64,000 bases of DNA from Micromonospora eburnea (GCF_900090225.1 NZ_FMHY01000002.1:5704001-5768000); one strand, 5' to 3'; counted from the stretch's first letter, positions 1-8,814 are shown. Notes: generated by a model not told the origin, from the letters alone. Made by a program: numbers and translations.

Positions 1-2034
1 CAACTCGACCCGACCCGCCGGCTGGCGCTGGGCGGCGACAGCGGTGACCCGGCCTACGGGACGCTGGTCGAGTCGCTGCTCGCGGTCGCCGACGCGCTGC
101 CGGCCCAGCTCCACGACAGCGGCCTGGCCAACGGGGCACGGCAGGTGGCCGCCGTGGCCGCCCAGGAGCACCTGGCGTCGCTGGAACGCGACCTGCTGCG
201 CGGGATCTTCGTCCGGGCCGCCCTGGCCCCCGGTGAGCTGGCCCGGCTCGGCCAGCTACGCGGCGCGGGGGAACAGCGCCAGGCCGAGTTCCTCCGGATC
301 GCCACCGGCCCGGCGAACACCGCCTGGTACCGCCTGATCGACGGCACCGACGTCGCGACCTCCCGACGGATGCGCAACGACGTGCTGGACACCGACGGTG
401 GGCCGGAGGCGCTGAAGACCGACGGCGACGCCTGGTACGTGGCGCAGAGCGGCACCATCCGCCGCTACAACCTGCTCGGCCGGGAACTCTCCGAGGACCT
501 CGACCGGGACGCCGCCGCGCTGGCCCGCACCGCCGGGCAGCGGGCCCTGCTGACCGGCGGGGCGACCAGCACCCTCACGCTCGCCTCGCTGGTCACCGCC
601 GTGCTGCTGGCGGTACGGACCAGCCGGCGGCTACGCCGGCTGCGGGTCGCCGCGCTCACCATGGCCCACCGGGAGCTGCCGGACCGGATCACCGCGATCG
701 CCGCCGGCCGGCCCTGCCCGGGCGACGGCACGTCCTCTCGGCTGACCGAGGGCGTCCGTCGCGGCCGCGACGAGGTGGCCCAGGTGGCCGAGGCGTTCGA
801 CACGGTGAACCGGGCCGCGCTGCGGCTCGCCGGCGAGCAGGCCGAGCTGCGGCTGGACGTGACCCGGATGGCCGAGTCGCTGGCCCGGCGGATCCGTACG
901 CTGATCACCCGCCAGCTACGCCTGCTCGACGAGTTCGAACACGAGGAGACCGACCCGCAGGCGCTGGCCCGGTTCTTCGCGCTGGACCACCTCGCCGCCC
1001 GCCTGCGCCGCAACGGGGAGAACCTGCTGGTCCTCGCCGGCGGCGAGCCGGGCCGGGGGCACGAGGGCGTCCTGCTCCTCGACGACGTGGTCCGGTCGGC
1101 GGCCGCCGAGATCGAGGACTATTCCCGGGTGGAGGTCGACGTGCCGACCGCGGCGGTGCACGGCGCGGCGACCGGCAACCTGGTGCACCTCCTGGCCGAG
1201 CTGCTGGAGAACGCCGCCGTGAACTCACCGCCGCACACATCGGTGCTGGTGGACGGGCGGCGTACCGTCGACGGAGTCACCCTGCGGGTGCACGACCAGG
1301 GCATCGGGATCAGCGAGAGCCGGCTGGCCGGCATCAACGAGCGGCTCGCCGCGCCGGCCACGCTCTTCAACGCCGCGGCCGGCAGCATGGGCCTGCACGT
1401 GGTGGCCCACCTGGCCGCCCGGCACGGGATCCGGGTACGGCTGCACCGCGCCCCCACCGGCACCATCGCCCAGGTGGAGGTGCCCGAGACCGCGCTGACC
1501 CGGGTCGAGGCGGTCACCCGGCGCCCCGCCGCCGAGCGACGTGCCCCGGCCGACCGCGACACGCCCTGGTTCCGGTCGCGAACCGCGCCGGACCAGCCGT
1601 TCGCCGGCATGTCACTGGACCAGCCCTTCGCCGGAAGATCCCCGGACCGGGTGGCCGCCGGTGCGGTCGCTGGGGACATGGTCCCGGCCGCTCTGCTCCA
1701 CGCTCCGGGCGGGCCCGTGGCCGGGGCGCCCGCGGCGGCCGGCGTGGTCCGGGGCGTGGCCGCCGTACGGCCGCCCGGGATCGCCCTGCCGGCGCCCGGC
1801 GCCACGCGGGTCCGCCCGTCCGGGGCCCTGCCGACCACCGACACCGGGCTGCCCCGTCGGATCCGGGGCGGCCACCTTCCCGTCACCCCACCCACCACCG
1901 CCCCGCCGCCCCGACCCGCTCAGGACCTGCTCGACCCCGAGGTGGTCCGGGCCCGCCTGTCCGCGCTCGCCGAGGGCGTGGCCAGCGCGATGCGCCGCAA
2001 CCCGCACTCCACACCCACCGGGAGGACCCCATGA
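1..2034 (+). CDS. Nitrate/nitrite-sensor-type histidine kinase, CvnA-like (5' truncated)
   Basis: The reading frame is open from the first base, so the true start lies outside the window. The remaining part of an extracellular sensor domain of the nitrate/nitrite-sensing (NIT) type runs to about base 560. A single membrane segment rich in Leu, Val and Ala follows (about 570-620), then a HAMP-like linker. A degenerate dimerisation region holds LDHLAARLRRNGENLL, the form seen in actinobacterial conservon (Cvn) kinases in place of a standard H-box. A HATPase domain lies at about 1180-1500, with N-box ELLENA, G1 DQGIGI and a later G-S-M-G-L. The last 170 residues are a Pro/Ala/Arg-rich tail. The stop overlaps the next start (ATGA), so translation is coupled to the Roadblock gene. 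The signal sensed cannot be read from the sequence. Confidence 0.85.
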   Translation, partial: QLDPTRRLALGGDSGDPAYGTLVESLLAVADALPAQLHDSGLANGARQVAAVAAQEHLASLERDLLRGIFVRAALAPGELARLGQLRGAGEQRQAEFLRIATGPANTAWYRLIDGTDVATSRRMRNDVLDTDGGPEALKTDGDAWYVAQSGTIRRYNLLGRELSEDLDRDAAALARTAGQRALLTGGATSTLTLASLVTAVLLAVRTSRRLRRLRVAALTMAHRELPDRITAIAAGRPCPGDGTSSRLTEGVRRGRDEVAQVAEAFDTVNRAALRLAGEQAELRLDVTRMAESLARRIRTLITRQLRLLDEFEHEETDPQALARFFALDHLAARLRRNGENLLVLAGGEPGRGHEGVLLLDDVVRSAAAEIEDYSRVEVDVPTAAVHGAATGNLVHLLAELLENAAVNSPPHTSVLVDGRRTVDGVTLRVHDQGIGISESRLAGINERLAAPATLFNAAAGSMGLHVVAHLAARHGIRVRLHRAPTGTIAQVEVPETALTRVEAVTRRPAAERRAPADRDTPWFRSRTAPDQPFAGMSLDQPFAGRSPDRVAAGAVAGDMVPAALLHAPGGPVAGAPAAAGVVRGVAAVRPPGIALPAPGATRVRPSGALPTTDTGLPRRIRGGHLPVTPPTTAPPPRPAQDLLDPEVVRARLSALAEGVASAMRRNPHSTPTGRTP

Positions 2035-2423
2035 CCTCATCCGTGACCGACGGACTCGACTGGCTGCTGGCGAACTTCGCCGAGCGGGTGCCGGACGTGT
2101 CGCACGCCCTCGCGGTGTCCGAGGACGGGCTGCGGCTGGCCGCCTCCCCCGACCTCTCGACGGACCAGGTGGACCAGCTCTCCGCCGTGATCAGCGGGCT
2201 GGCGAGCCTGACCGTGGGCGCCGCCCGGCTGATGTCCGCCGGCCGGGTACGCCAGCAGATCGTCGACATGGACGGCGGGGTGATGCTCATCATGGCCGTC
2301 GGCGAGCGGGCCATGGTCGGCGTACTCGCCGCGCCCGGCTGCGACCTGGGCCAGATCGGCTTCGAGACGGCGACGCTGGTCCAGCGGGTGGCCGAGGCCC
2401 TGGAACCGGCGGTCCGGGCGTGA
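2031..2423 (+). CDS. Roadblock/LC7 domain protein, CvnB-like
   Basis: A 130-residue single-domain Roadblock/LC7 protein, starting at about residue 10 with LDWLLANFAERVPDVSHAL and continuing through SEDGLRLAASPDL. This is the form found as the second gene of actinobacterial conservons, where it is thought to regulate or scaffold a small GTPase next to the sensor kinase. It is cytoplasmic, with no signal peptide or membrane segment. Its ATG overlaps the kinase stop (ATGA) and its stop overlaps the GTG of the following lipoprotein gene, so all three are probably made from one transcript. The usual third and fourth conservon genes (DUF742 and a GTPase) do not follow. Confidence 0.85.
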   Translation: MTSSVTDGLDWLLANFAERVPDVSHALAVSEDGLRLAASPDLSTDQVDQLSAVISGLASLTVGAARLMSAGRVRQQIVDMDGGVMLIMAVGERAMVGVLAAPGCDLGQIGFETATLVQRVAEALEPAVRA

Positions 2424-3388
2424 CCGGGCGCCCGCTACGACTGGTGGCCACGCTGCTGCTGGCCGTCCTGGTGGCGGGCTGCGGCGAGGCGGACCCCGGC
2501 CCGCCGCCGTGGCACGGCGGGCGCATCTTCCTGGCCACCGGTAACACCACCGGCGTCTACTACCAGCTCGGCGGCGGTTACGCCGACCTGATCAGCCGGC
2601 ACCTGCCCGGCTACGAGGCACGGGCCGAGCCGACCGGCGCCTCGGTGGAGAACGTCAACCGGCTGGGCAGCGGCGACATGGAGATCGCGTTCAGCCTGGC
2701 CGACACCGCGGCGGACGCGGTCACCGGACGCGGCGCGTTCGACGGGCGGCCCCAGCCGGTCCGCGCACTGGCCCGGATCTACCGCAACTACACGCACCTG
2801 ATCGTCCGATCTGACCGGAGGATCGACACCTTCGCCGAACTGCGCGGCAAGCGGATCTCGACCGGGTCGCCGAAGTCCGGCACGGACATCATCGCGGGGC
2901 GGATTCTCGCCGCCGCCGGGATCGACCCGGACCGGGACATCCAGCGGGTCAACCTGTCGCTGCCGGAGACGGTGCAACAGATGCGGGCCGGCAGCCTGGA
3001 CGCGATGTTCTTCTCCGGCGGCCTGCCCACCCCGGGCATCAACGACCTGCTCACCAGCGCGCCGGGGGCGTTCCGGCTGCTTCCCCTCGCCGACCTGATC
3101 GAACCGCTCACCGCCCGGTACGGCTCGGTCTACACCACCGCCACACTGTCGAAGGATGTCTACGGCATGCCGGCGGCCACCCCGACCATCACGGTGGCGA
3201 ACGTGATCCTGGTCCCGGCGGACATGCCCGACCAGCTCGCGTACGACCTGACCCGGGTGCTGTTCGCGCACCAGGGCGAGCTGATCCCGGTGCACCCCGA
3301 GGCGGTCAACTTCACCCGGGAGAGCGCGGCGGGCACGGAACCGGTCCCGTTGCACCCGGGTGCGGCGCGGTATTACCGGAACGGCTGA
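2420..3388 (+). CDS. TAXI-family TRAP-type solute-binding lipoprotein
   Basis: A 322-residue exported lipoprotein. The N-terminus has a hydrophobic run ending in lipobox LVAGC, with Cys at about residue 19. The mature part begins with RIFLATGNTTGVYYQLGG, typical of TAXI proteins (TRAP-associated extracytoplasmic immunogenic), followed by TGASVENVNRLGSGDMEIAF and later RISTGSPKSGTDI. TAXI proteins bind small organic acids or amino acids and normally deliver them to a TRAP permease. No DctQ/DctM-like or fused TRAP membrane gene is present in the window. The GTG start overlaps the Roadblock stop, so the protein is made together with the sensor kinase. I infer that it may present a ligand to the kinase; the ligand is unknown. 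Confidence 0.85.
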   Translation: MTGRPLRLVATLLLAVLVAGCGEADPGPPPWHGGRIFLATGNTTGVYYQLGGGYADLISRHLPGYEARAEPTGASVENVNRLGSGDMEIAFSLADTAADAVTGRGAFDGRPQPVRALARIYRNYTHLIVRSDRRIDTFAELRGKRISTGSPKSGTDIIAGRILAAAGIDPDRDIQRVNLSLPETVQQMRAGSLDAMFFSGGLPTPGINDLLTSAPGAFRLLPLADLIEPLTARYGSVYTTATLSKDVYGMPAATPTITVANVILVPADMPDQLAYDLTRVLFAHQGELIPVHPEAVNFTRESAAGTEPVPLHPGAARYYRNG

Positions 3389-3391
3389 CGT

Positions 3392-3928
3392 TCAGAGATT
3401 CGCCGGGGCGGTGGCGGCCCGGGCCGCGGCGACCAGCCGGTCGGTCTCGACGGCCACCGCCTCGTCGTCGACGGGCGTGCCCGGGTCGTAGCGGACCGTC
3501 CAGGTCAGACCGTCCATCCCGGGCACCCGGCGGGCGGCGATCCGGCCGGCCCCGCCGGGCACCGGGTGGTGCGCGGTGTGCGCGACCGAGCGGGTGACCC
3601 GGGTCCGCACCTGGTGCGGCAGGTCACCCGGGTCGAGCAGCAGGTAGGTCTCGGCCGGGCAGTCGGCGACGACCAGGTAGCCGTCCCGCTCGGCGACCGG
3701 TTCGGCCGGGGTGACGGTGAGTTCCCGGCCGGACCAGACCGCCTTGAGGATGTCGTGCCAGCCGATCCGGTGCCCCCGGCCGGGCAGCCAGAGCCCGAGA
3801 TTGCTGGCGACCAGCACGCCGTCGCCCTCGCCGTTGCCGACGGCGGCCCAGGCGAGCACCCGTTCGTCGGTGGCCAGCGGCGGCCGGGCACCGGACGGCA
3901 GCTTCGGTTTGCGGTTGAAGAGTCCCAT
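3392..3928 (-). CDS. Conserved hypothetical protein downstream of dnaG
   Basis: A 178-residue soluble protein of unknown function. It starts MGLFNRKPKLPSG and contains a PH-like or beta-rich stretch (LGLWLPGRGHRIGWHDI, then RDGYLVVADCPAETYLLL), with no membrane segment or catalytic motif I recognise. Its start codon overlaps the last base of the dnaG stop (ATGA-type junction), so it is translated with primase. From memory, similar small proteins follow dnaG in other actinobacteria. It ends 3 bases beyond the convergent TAXI gene, leaving no room for a separate terminator. Confidence 0.75.
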   Translation of the reverse strand: MGLFNRKPKLPSGARPPLATDERVLAWAAVGNGEGDGVLVASNLGLWLPGRGHRIGWHDILKAVWSGRELTVTPAEPVAERDGYLVVADCPAETYLLLDPGDLPHQVRTRVTRSVAHTAHHPVPGGAGRIAARRVPGMDGLTWTVRYDPGTPVDDEAVAVETDRLVAAARAATAPANL

Positions 3929-5820
3929 CACAGTCCCCCGGCGGCCTGCTCGCGCAGTGCCCGCGCGTGCTGCTCCAGCGAGAGCAGTTCCCCGAAGAGG
4001 GCGAAGTACTCGTCCTTGTTGCTCACCGGGTTGATCCGCTGGATCTTCGACTTGAGGTCCTTGATCCGGCCGGTGACCGAGCCCCACTGGAGCTGGGCCA
4101 GGGTGACCGAGACGTAGCGGGGGTCGGGCTCGCCGTCGATGCGCAGCGGCTCGACGGCCAACTCCCCGACGAGCGCCTGGCCGGCCAGGTCGTCGCAGGC
4201 GTCCCGGACCTGCTCGATCCAGACCGCGCCGCCGGCGGCCGCCGCCACCCCGCCGGCCGCGGCGATCGCCGCCCGGACCGCCGCGTGCACCGGGTGCCGG
4301 TAGGCGCCGGCCTCCACCGCGTCGAACATCGGGCCGGCCAGCACCGGCTCCTGGAGGGCGAGCTTGAGCGCCTCCCGTTCGACCAGCGACTGCGGGCTGT
4401 CCACGGTCGGCGCGACCGGTCCGCCCCGTGCCGGGGCGGGCGCACCGCCGGCCGGCTGCCCGGACGCGGCGGCCAGCACCGCACGCTGCACCGGCTCGAT
4501 CTCCATGCCGAGGTCGCCGGCGAGCTTGCGGACGTACTCGGGGCGCTTTTCCCGGTCTTTGATCTTGGCGACCAGCGGCGCGGCCCGGCGCATCGCCTCC
4601 ACCCGGCCGTCGACGGTGTCCAGGTCGTACCGGTTGATCGCGTGGCGGAGCGCGAAGTCGACCAGCGGCTCGCGGCGGGCGACCAGGTCGCGGACGGCGA
4701 GGTCGCCCTTGGCCAGGCGCAGCTCGCACGGGTCCATGTTGTCCGGACCGACCGCGATGAAGGTACGACCGACGAAGCGCTGGTCGTCCTCGAAGGCCCG
4801 CAGCGCGGCCTTCTGCCCGGCGGCGTCCCCGTCGAAGGTGAAGATGATCTCGCCGGCCCGTTCGTCGCTGTCGAAGAGCACCCGCCGCAGGACCGAGATG
4901 TGGTCGCCGCCGAACGCCGTGCCGCAGGTGGCCACGGCGGTCGGCACGCCGGCCAGGTGGCAGGCCATCACGTCGGTGTAGCCCTCGACCACGACCACCT
5001 TGCCCTGCTTGGCGATCTCCCGCTTGGCCTGGTCGATGCCGTAGAGGACGTGGGACTTCTTGTAGATCGGCGTCTCGGGGGTGTTCAGGTATTTCGGGCC
5101 GTCGTCGTCGTCGAAAAGCCTGCGCGCGCCGAAGCCGATGACGTCGCCGGTGAGGTCGCGGATCGGCCAGAGCAGCCGCCGGCGGAACCGGTCGATCAGG
5201 GTGCCCGAGCGGGACGGCCGGGACAGCCCGGCGGTGACCAGCTCGTCGTGGGTGAAGCCCTGCTGGCGCAGGTGCTTGGTGAGCAGGTCCCAGGCGTCCG
5301 GGGCGAAGCCGCAACCGTACCGCTCGGCGGCGGCCCGGTCGAAGCCGCGTTGTGCCAGGAACTCCCGGGCCGGACGGGCGCCGGCCGTGCCGAGCTGGGC
5401 CCGGTAGAACTCCACGGCGGCGGCGTGCGCGGCGACCAACCGCTGCCGCTGCCCCTGCTGGGGGCGCTGCCGCGGGGCCGACCGGTCGTCCTCGACGTAG
5501 CGGAGCTGGAGGCCGGCGCGGGCGGCCAGCCGCTCGACGGACTCGACGAAGCTCAGGTGCTCGGCGTCCATCAGGAACTTGATCGCGTCGCCGCCGGCCC
5601 CGCAGCCGAAGCAGTACCAGACATTACGGGCGGGCGAGACGTTGAACGACGGGCTCTTCTCGTCGTGGAACGGGCACAGGCCCTTGAGGTTGCCGCCGCC
5701 GGCCGCCTTCAGGGTGACCGTGTCGGAGATGACCTCGGCGATCGAGGTGCGCTCGCGGACCAGCGCGATGTCCTCGTCCCGGATCCGCCCCGCCATCTCC
5801 GCCACCTCCTCGGCGTACAT
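3928..5820 (-). CDS. dnaG: DNA primase DnaG
   Basis: Primase that makes RNA primers at the replication fork with DnaB helicase. The protein is 630 residues from this start. The N-terminal CHC2 zinc ribbon is visible: C49 and H52 in CPFHDEKSPSF, then C70 and C73 in YCFGCG. The catalytic core follows, with a Toprim domain holding VVVEGYTDVMA (catalytic Glu) and the DGDAAGQKA acidic motif. A helicase-interacting C-terminal region completes it. A second ATG at 5796 (MAGRIRDEDIALV) fits family alignments at least as well as the first, so the true start may be eight codons later. The order dnaG near dgt is conserved in actinobacteria. Confidence 0.96.
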   Translation of the reverse strand: MYAEEVAEMAGRIRDEDIALVRERTSIAEVISDTVTLKAAGGGNLKGLCPFHDEKSPSFNVSPARNVWYCFGCGAGGDAIKFLMDAEHLSFVESVERLAARAGLQLRYVEDDRSAPRQRPQQGQRQRLVAAHAAAVEFYRAQLGTAGARPAREFLAQRGFDRAAAERYGCGFAPDAWDLLTKHLRQQGFTHDELVTAGLSRPSRSGTLIDRFRRRLLWPIRDLTGDVIGFGARRLFDDDDGPKYLNTPETPIYKKSHVLYGIDQAKREIAKQGKVVVVEGYTDVMACHLAGVPTAVATCGTAFGGDHISVLRRVLFDSDERAGEIIFTFDGDAAGQKAALRAFEDDQRFVGRTFIAVGPDNMDPCELRLAKGDLAVRDLVARREPLVDFALRHAINRYDLDTVDGRVEAMRRAAPLVAKIKDREKRPEYVRKLAGDLGMEIEPVQRAVLAAASGQPAGGAPAPARGGPVAPTVDSPQSLVEREALKLALQEPVLAGPMFDAVEAGAYRHPVHAAVRAAIAAAGGVAAAAGGAVWIEQVRDACDDLAGQALVGELAVEPLRIDGEPDPRYVSVTLAQLQWGSVTGRIKDLKSKIQRINPVSNKDEYFALFGELLSLEQHARALREQAAGGL

Positions 5821-5934
5821 CCTGCCCTGCCGGTCCGACGATCGGGCGGCCGGGGGACGGCCGATGTGGCGAACCCCGCGTGGGCTGGGCGCCGATCCGG
5901 TTCCCGTGCTCCCCCGGCCGCTCGTGCCGCCCGG

Positions 5935-6183
5935 TCAGGCCGACCGGCTCACCCCCGCGCCGCCCCCGATCCGGGGGAACGGCTCGATGGAGAAGACCAC
6001 CTCGACCGGCACCTCGAAGTACGCCGCGATCCGCAGCGCCAGGTGCAGGCTGGGCCGGAACTCGCCCCGCTCCAGGTAGCCGACCGTCTGGTAGTGCACG
6101 CCCAGCGCGTCGGCGAGCTGCCGGCGGGAGATGCCCCGCTCCGCCCGCAGCACCGCGATCCGGTTGTGCACTGTCTCACTCAT
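5935..6183 (-). CDS. XRE-family transcriptional regulator
   Basis: An 82-residue Cro/C1-type DNA-binding protein that is almost entirely one helix-turn-helix domain: NRIAVLRAERGISRRQLADA followed by LGVHYQTVGYLERGEFRPS and LALRIAAYFEVPVEVVF. The chosen ATG has an AGAGG ribosome site. An ATG 18 bases upstream is possible but adds only MHERAS. It lies 10 bases after the ABC permease stop on the same strand, so it is the third gene of the exporter operon. A small regulator in this position is probably autoregulatory, and the inverted repeat over the operon promoter (8022-8041) is a candidate target. Confidence 0.85.
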   Translation of the reverse strand: MSETVHNRIAVLRAERGISRRQLADALGVHYQTVGYLERGEFRPSLHLALRIAAYFEVPVEVVFSIEPFPRIGGGAGVSRSA

Positions 6184-6193
6184 CGACGCCCTC

Positions 6194-7045
6194 TCATGCA
6201 ACGCGCTGCATGGCCTTCTCCCGGCGGGCCGCGACCCGGGAACCGGACTCGCGGCGGGCCATCCGGCGCAGCACGACCGGGGCCAGGGTCAGCCCGAGCA
6301 CGGCCCAGAGGCCCAGTACGCCGAACGTCTCCAGGTGCCGCCAGGAGCCGCCCAGCTCGACCGCGGCCAGGCCGTCGGGCAGCAGAGCCGAACGCGTCCC
6401 CAACCCTAGCCAGTAGATCGGGAAGACCTGCGCGATGGCCTGGAGCCACCCGGGGTAGCCGTTGATCGGGTAGAAGATCCCGGAGAGCGCGATGAGACCG
6501 AAGACCGGCATCACCACCAGGCCCATGTTGCGGGGGTTCTCGATCAGCGAGCCGATCACCGCGCCCAGCGGCAGCGTCGCCACCAGCCCGAGCGGCACCA
6601 CCCAGGCCAGGGTGAACCACGCTCCGGCCTCGGTGACCCGGATCCCGTCCAGGAAGAACAGCCCGGGGGTGAGCTGGAGGACCAGCCCGATCAGCGACAC
6701 CGTCGAGAGCAGGACGATCTTGCCGACCAGGTAGCCGAACATCCCGTTCGGCGTCGCCTTGGCCCGCAGCAGGGTGCCGTCCTCCCGGTCGACGATGAGC
6801 TGCTGGGACAGGCCGAGCAGGCCGCCGAAGGCGATCCCCATGCCGAGCGCGCTGGGCAGCGTACGCGCGCCGAGGGAGAAGGAGGTGCCGGGCACGGTGG
6901 CGCCGCGCATGAAGAACATGGTGACCAGCAGCGCCACCGTCGGGAAGAAGTAGTTCCACAGGTCCTGCGCGTTGGTGAAGCTGTTACGCAGCTCGATCCC
7001 ACCGCGCCGCACGCCGGCCCGGACCGCCGCCATCGTCGGGTTCAT
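6194..7045 (-). CDS. ABC-2 type exporter permease
   Basis: A 283-residue integral membrane protein with six hydrophobic segments, of the ABC-2/DrrB type. After a cytoplasmic N-terminus the segments include YFFPTVALLVTMFFM, LGMGIAFGGLLGLSQQL, LLSTVSLIGLVLQLTPGLFF and VVPLGLVATLPLGAVIG, with the family-typical GLIALSGIFYPINGYPGWLQ near the end. It forms an efflux or lipid/peptide exporter with the ATPase encoded immediately upstream, whose stop overlaps this ATG (ATGA). The substrate is unknown; related systems export antibiotics or lipids. A basic C-terminal tail ends the protein. Confidence 0.9.
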   Translation of the reverse strand: MNPTMAAVRAGVRRGGIELRNSFTNAQDLWNYFFPTVALLVTMFFMRGATVPGTSFSLGARTLPSALGMGIAFGGLLGLSQQLIVDREDGTLLRAKATPNGMFGYLVGKIVLLSTVSLIGLVLQLTPGLFFLDGIRVTEAGAWFTLAWVVPLGLVATLPLGAVIGSLIENPRNMGLVVMPVFGLIALSGIFYPINGYPGWLQAIAQVFPIYWLGLGTRSALLPDGLAAVELGGSWRHLETFGVLGLWAVLGLTLAPVVLRRMARRESGSRVAARREKAMQRVA

Positions 7046-8013
7046 CGGTCCCTCTCCTGCCACACCCGGACGGCGGCGCCGGCCCGGACTCCGGTTTCCT
7101 CTTCGTAGACCAGCGTCATGTACGCGTCCTCCAGGCTGGCCCGGCGGACCTCCAGTTCCTGCACCTCGTCGCCGTGCTGACCGAGCAGGTCGCGGACGAA
7201 GGCGGTGGCGTCGGTGGCGGAGTGCACGAACCGCTCCCCGGCCCGGGTCCACCGGATCTCGGCGTCCCCGGCGACCCGCCGGGCCAGCTCGTCGGGCGAT
7301 CCGTCGGCGATGATCCGGCCCCCGGCCAGGATGAGGATCCGGTCGGCGAGCTTCTCCGCCTCGTCCAGATCGTGCGTGGTGAGCAGGATGGTGGTCTCGT
7401 CCAGGTCGGCGAGCCGGTGCACCAGATCGTGGAACTCGCGCCGGGCGGCCGGGTCGAACCCGACCGTCGGCTCGTCCAGGAAGAGCAGTTCGGGGCGGCC
7501 CACGATGCCGACCGCCACGTCGAGGCGGCGGCGCTGGCCACCGGAGAGCCGCTGCACCCGCTTGTCGGCGTGCGCGGTGAGGCCCACGGTCTCCAGCAGC
7601 TCGTCGACCGGCCAGGGCCGGCGGATCCGGTCGGTGGAGTAGGGGGCGTAGAAGTCGCCGAGGTGGGCCAGCACGTCCCGGACCCGCCACTTGCCGTGGT
7701 CGCGCCAGGACTGGAGCACCACCCCGAGGCGGGCACGCCAGCGCTCGTCGCCCCGGCCGGGGTCGACGCCGAGAACCCGGACGTCGCCCGCCGAGCGCAT
7801 CCGGAAGCCCTCCAGGACCTCGATGGTGGTGGTCTTGCCGGCACCGTTTGGCCCGAGCAGGGCGAGCACCTCGCCGCGCCGGGCGGTGAAGTCGACCCCG
7901 TGCAGCACGTCGAGGCTGCCGTACCGCATGCGCAGGTCGCGGACGTCGAGGACCAGGTCCTCGTCGGGCGGGTGTGGAGTCTCGGCGACTCCCGGAATTT
8001 CCACCGCAGTCAT
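7042..8013 (-). CDS. ABC exporter ATP-binding protein (DrrA-like)
   Basis: A 323-residue ATPase that powers the adjacent permease. Walker A is LLGPNGAGKTTTIEVLEGF, the signature is LSGGQRRRLDVAVGI, Walker B is PELLFLDEPTVGFDP, and the H-loop is LLTTHDLDEAEKLAD. A C-terminal extension of about 90 residues after the ABC core is typical of DrrA/CcmA-like exporters. The ATG at 8013 is chosen because a TACATT hexamer lies exactly 7 bases upstream, so the message is probably leaderless. Upstream in-frame sequence to 8121 has no ribosome site. First gene of the operon ATPase-permease-XRE. Confidence 0.93.
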   Translation of the reverse strand: MTAVEIPGVAETPHPPDEDLVLDVRDLRMRYGSLDVLHGVDFTARRGEVLALLGPNGAGKTTTIEVLEGFRMRSAGDVRVLGVDPGRGDERWRARLGVVLQSWRDHGKWRVRDVLAHLGDFYAPYSTDRIRRPWPVDELLETVGLTAHADKRVQRLSGGQRRRLDVAVGIVGRPELLFLDEPTVGFDPAARREFHDLVHRLADLDETTILLTTHDLDEAEKLADRILILAGGRIIADGSPDELARRVAGDAEIRWTRAGERFVHSATDATAFVRDLLGQHGDEVQELEVRRASLEDAYMTLVYEEETGVRAGAAVRVWQERDR

Positions 8014-8020
8014 ACGGCGG

Positions 8021-8041
8021 AATGTAGCACCCCTACTACAT
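8021..8041 (-). promoter_or_regulatory. Leaderless promoter and inverted-repeat operator of the ABC exporter operon
   Basis: On the minus strand a perfect inverted repeat ATGTAG-N8-CTACAT occupies 8022-8041. A TACATT hexamer (8021-8026) overlaps its inner arm and ends 7 bases before the ATG at 8013. The spacing fits a -10 element for a leaderless transcript, and a protein bound to the repeat would block it. The XRE protein of the same operon is the nearest candidate binder. This is inference from the sequence. Confidence 0.6.
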
Positions 8042-8138
8042 ACCGAGGTACACCCACTCTCGATGGGAAGCACGACGGGGCCCCACCCCTTGCCGATCTT
8101 GGCTACCGTGAGACCCGCCACCGGGGAGGGGACGGCAG

Positions 8139-8798
8139 ATGGCCGACGACACCGAGCTGACCATCGCGCTCGCCGAGTACGAGCACCTGCGCGAGCTGAG
8201 CCGTACGGTGCACGACCAGTCCACCGCCCGGTTGACCTTCTTCCTGGCGGTGGCGTCCGGCGCGGCCGCGGTGTCGGCCGGGCTCATCACCACCGGCCGG
8301 CCCGACGGACGGTTCGCCCCGGCCGCGGCGGCCGGGCTCGGGCTGCTGGTCCTGCTGCTCGGGGTCTTCGTGTTCGCCCGTCAGATCGAGCTGAACGACC
8401 GGGGCCGCCGGTACGCCGTCGCCGCCACCGTGCTCCGCACCTACCTGGCCCGCCGCGCCCCCACCCTGAGCCCGTACCTCGTCATGCCGACGCTGGACGA
8501 CCCGGGACCGTTCGCGCCCGAGCCGTTCCAGCGGCACTGGTTCCGCGACCTGGTCAGCCAGGCCGGCATGATCGCGCTGGTCAACAGCGCCCTCCTCGGG
8601 CTGGCCGCCACGCTGGGTGTGCTGCTCGTCGGCCCGGCCTGGCTGGCGGCGCTGGTCGCGGCGGCAATCGCCACCACGTCGGTCGCCGTCCACCTGAGCG
8701 CGATCCGCCGCCGCGTAGCCCGCTCCGCCGCCCGGGTCGGCACCGTCCTCACCGCCCGCCCCCTCACCCCCGCCTCCCCACCGGCAGAGGTCGGTTGA
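8139..8798 (+). CDS. Four-helix membrane protein of unknown function
   Basis: A 219-residue protein. A short soluble N-terminus (TELTIALAEYEHLRELSRTV) precedes two close membrane segments (about residues 30-50 and 62-82). A cytoplasmic central stretch holds RRYAVAATVLRTYLARRAP, followed by two more segments (about 140-190) and a basic tail. The architecture resembles the small RipA-like/DUF membrane proteins of actinobacteria, but I cannot assign a family with confidence. The ATG has a GGGGAGG ribosome site 10 bases upstream. It is divergent from the ABC exporter operon and convergent with the siderophore gene. Confidence 0.75.
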   Translation: MADDTELTIALAEYEHLRELSRTVHDQSTARLTFFLAVASGAAAVSAGLITTGRPDGRFAPAAAAGLGLLVLLLGVFVFARQIELNDRGRRYAVAATVLRTYLARRAPTLSPYLVMPTLDDPGPFAPEPFQRHWFRDLVSQAGMIALVNSALLGLAATLGVLLVGPAWLAALVAAAIATTSVAVHLSAIRRRVARSAARVGTVLTARPLTPASPPAEVG

Positions 8799-8814
8799 TC
8801 ATGAGGTTGTTGCC

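Noticed and set aside
3967..6465. Long plus-strand open frame of 832 codons antisense to dnaG and the ABC genes
   Set aside because: It is the antisense shadow of a strongly GC-biased third codon position. The minus strand encodes dnaG with all its motifs, and the shadow has no recognisable domain.
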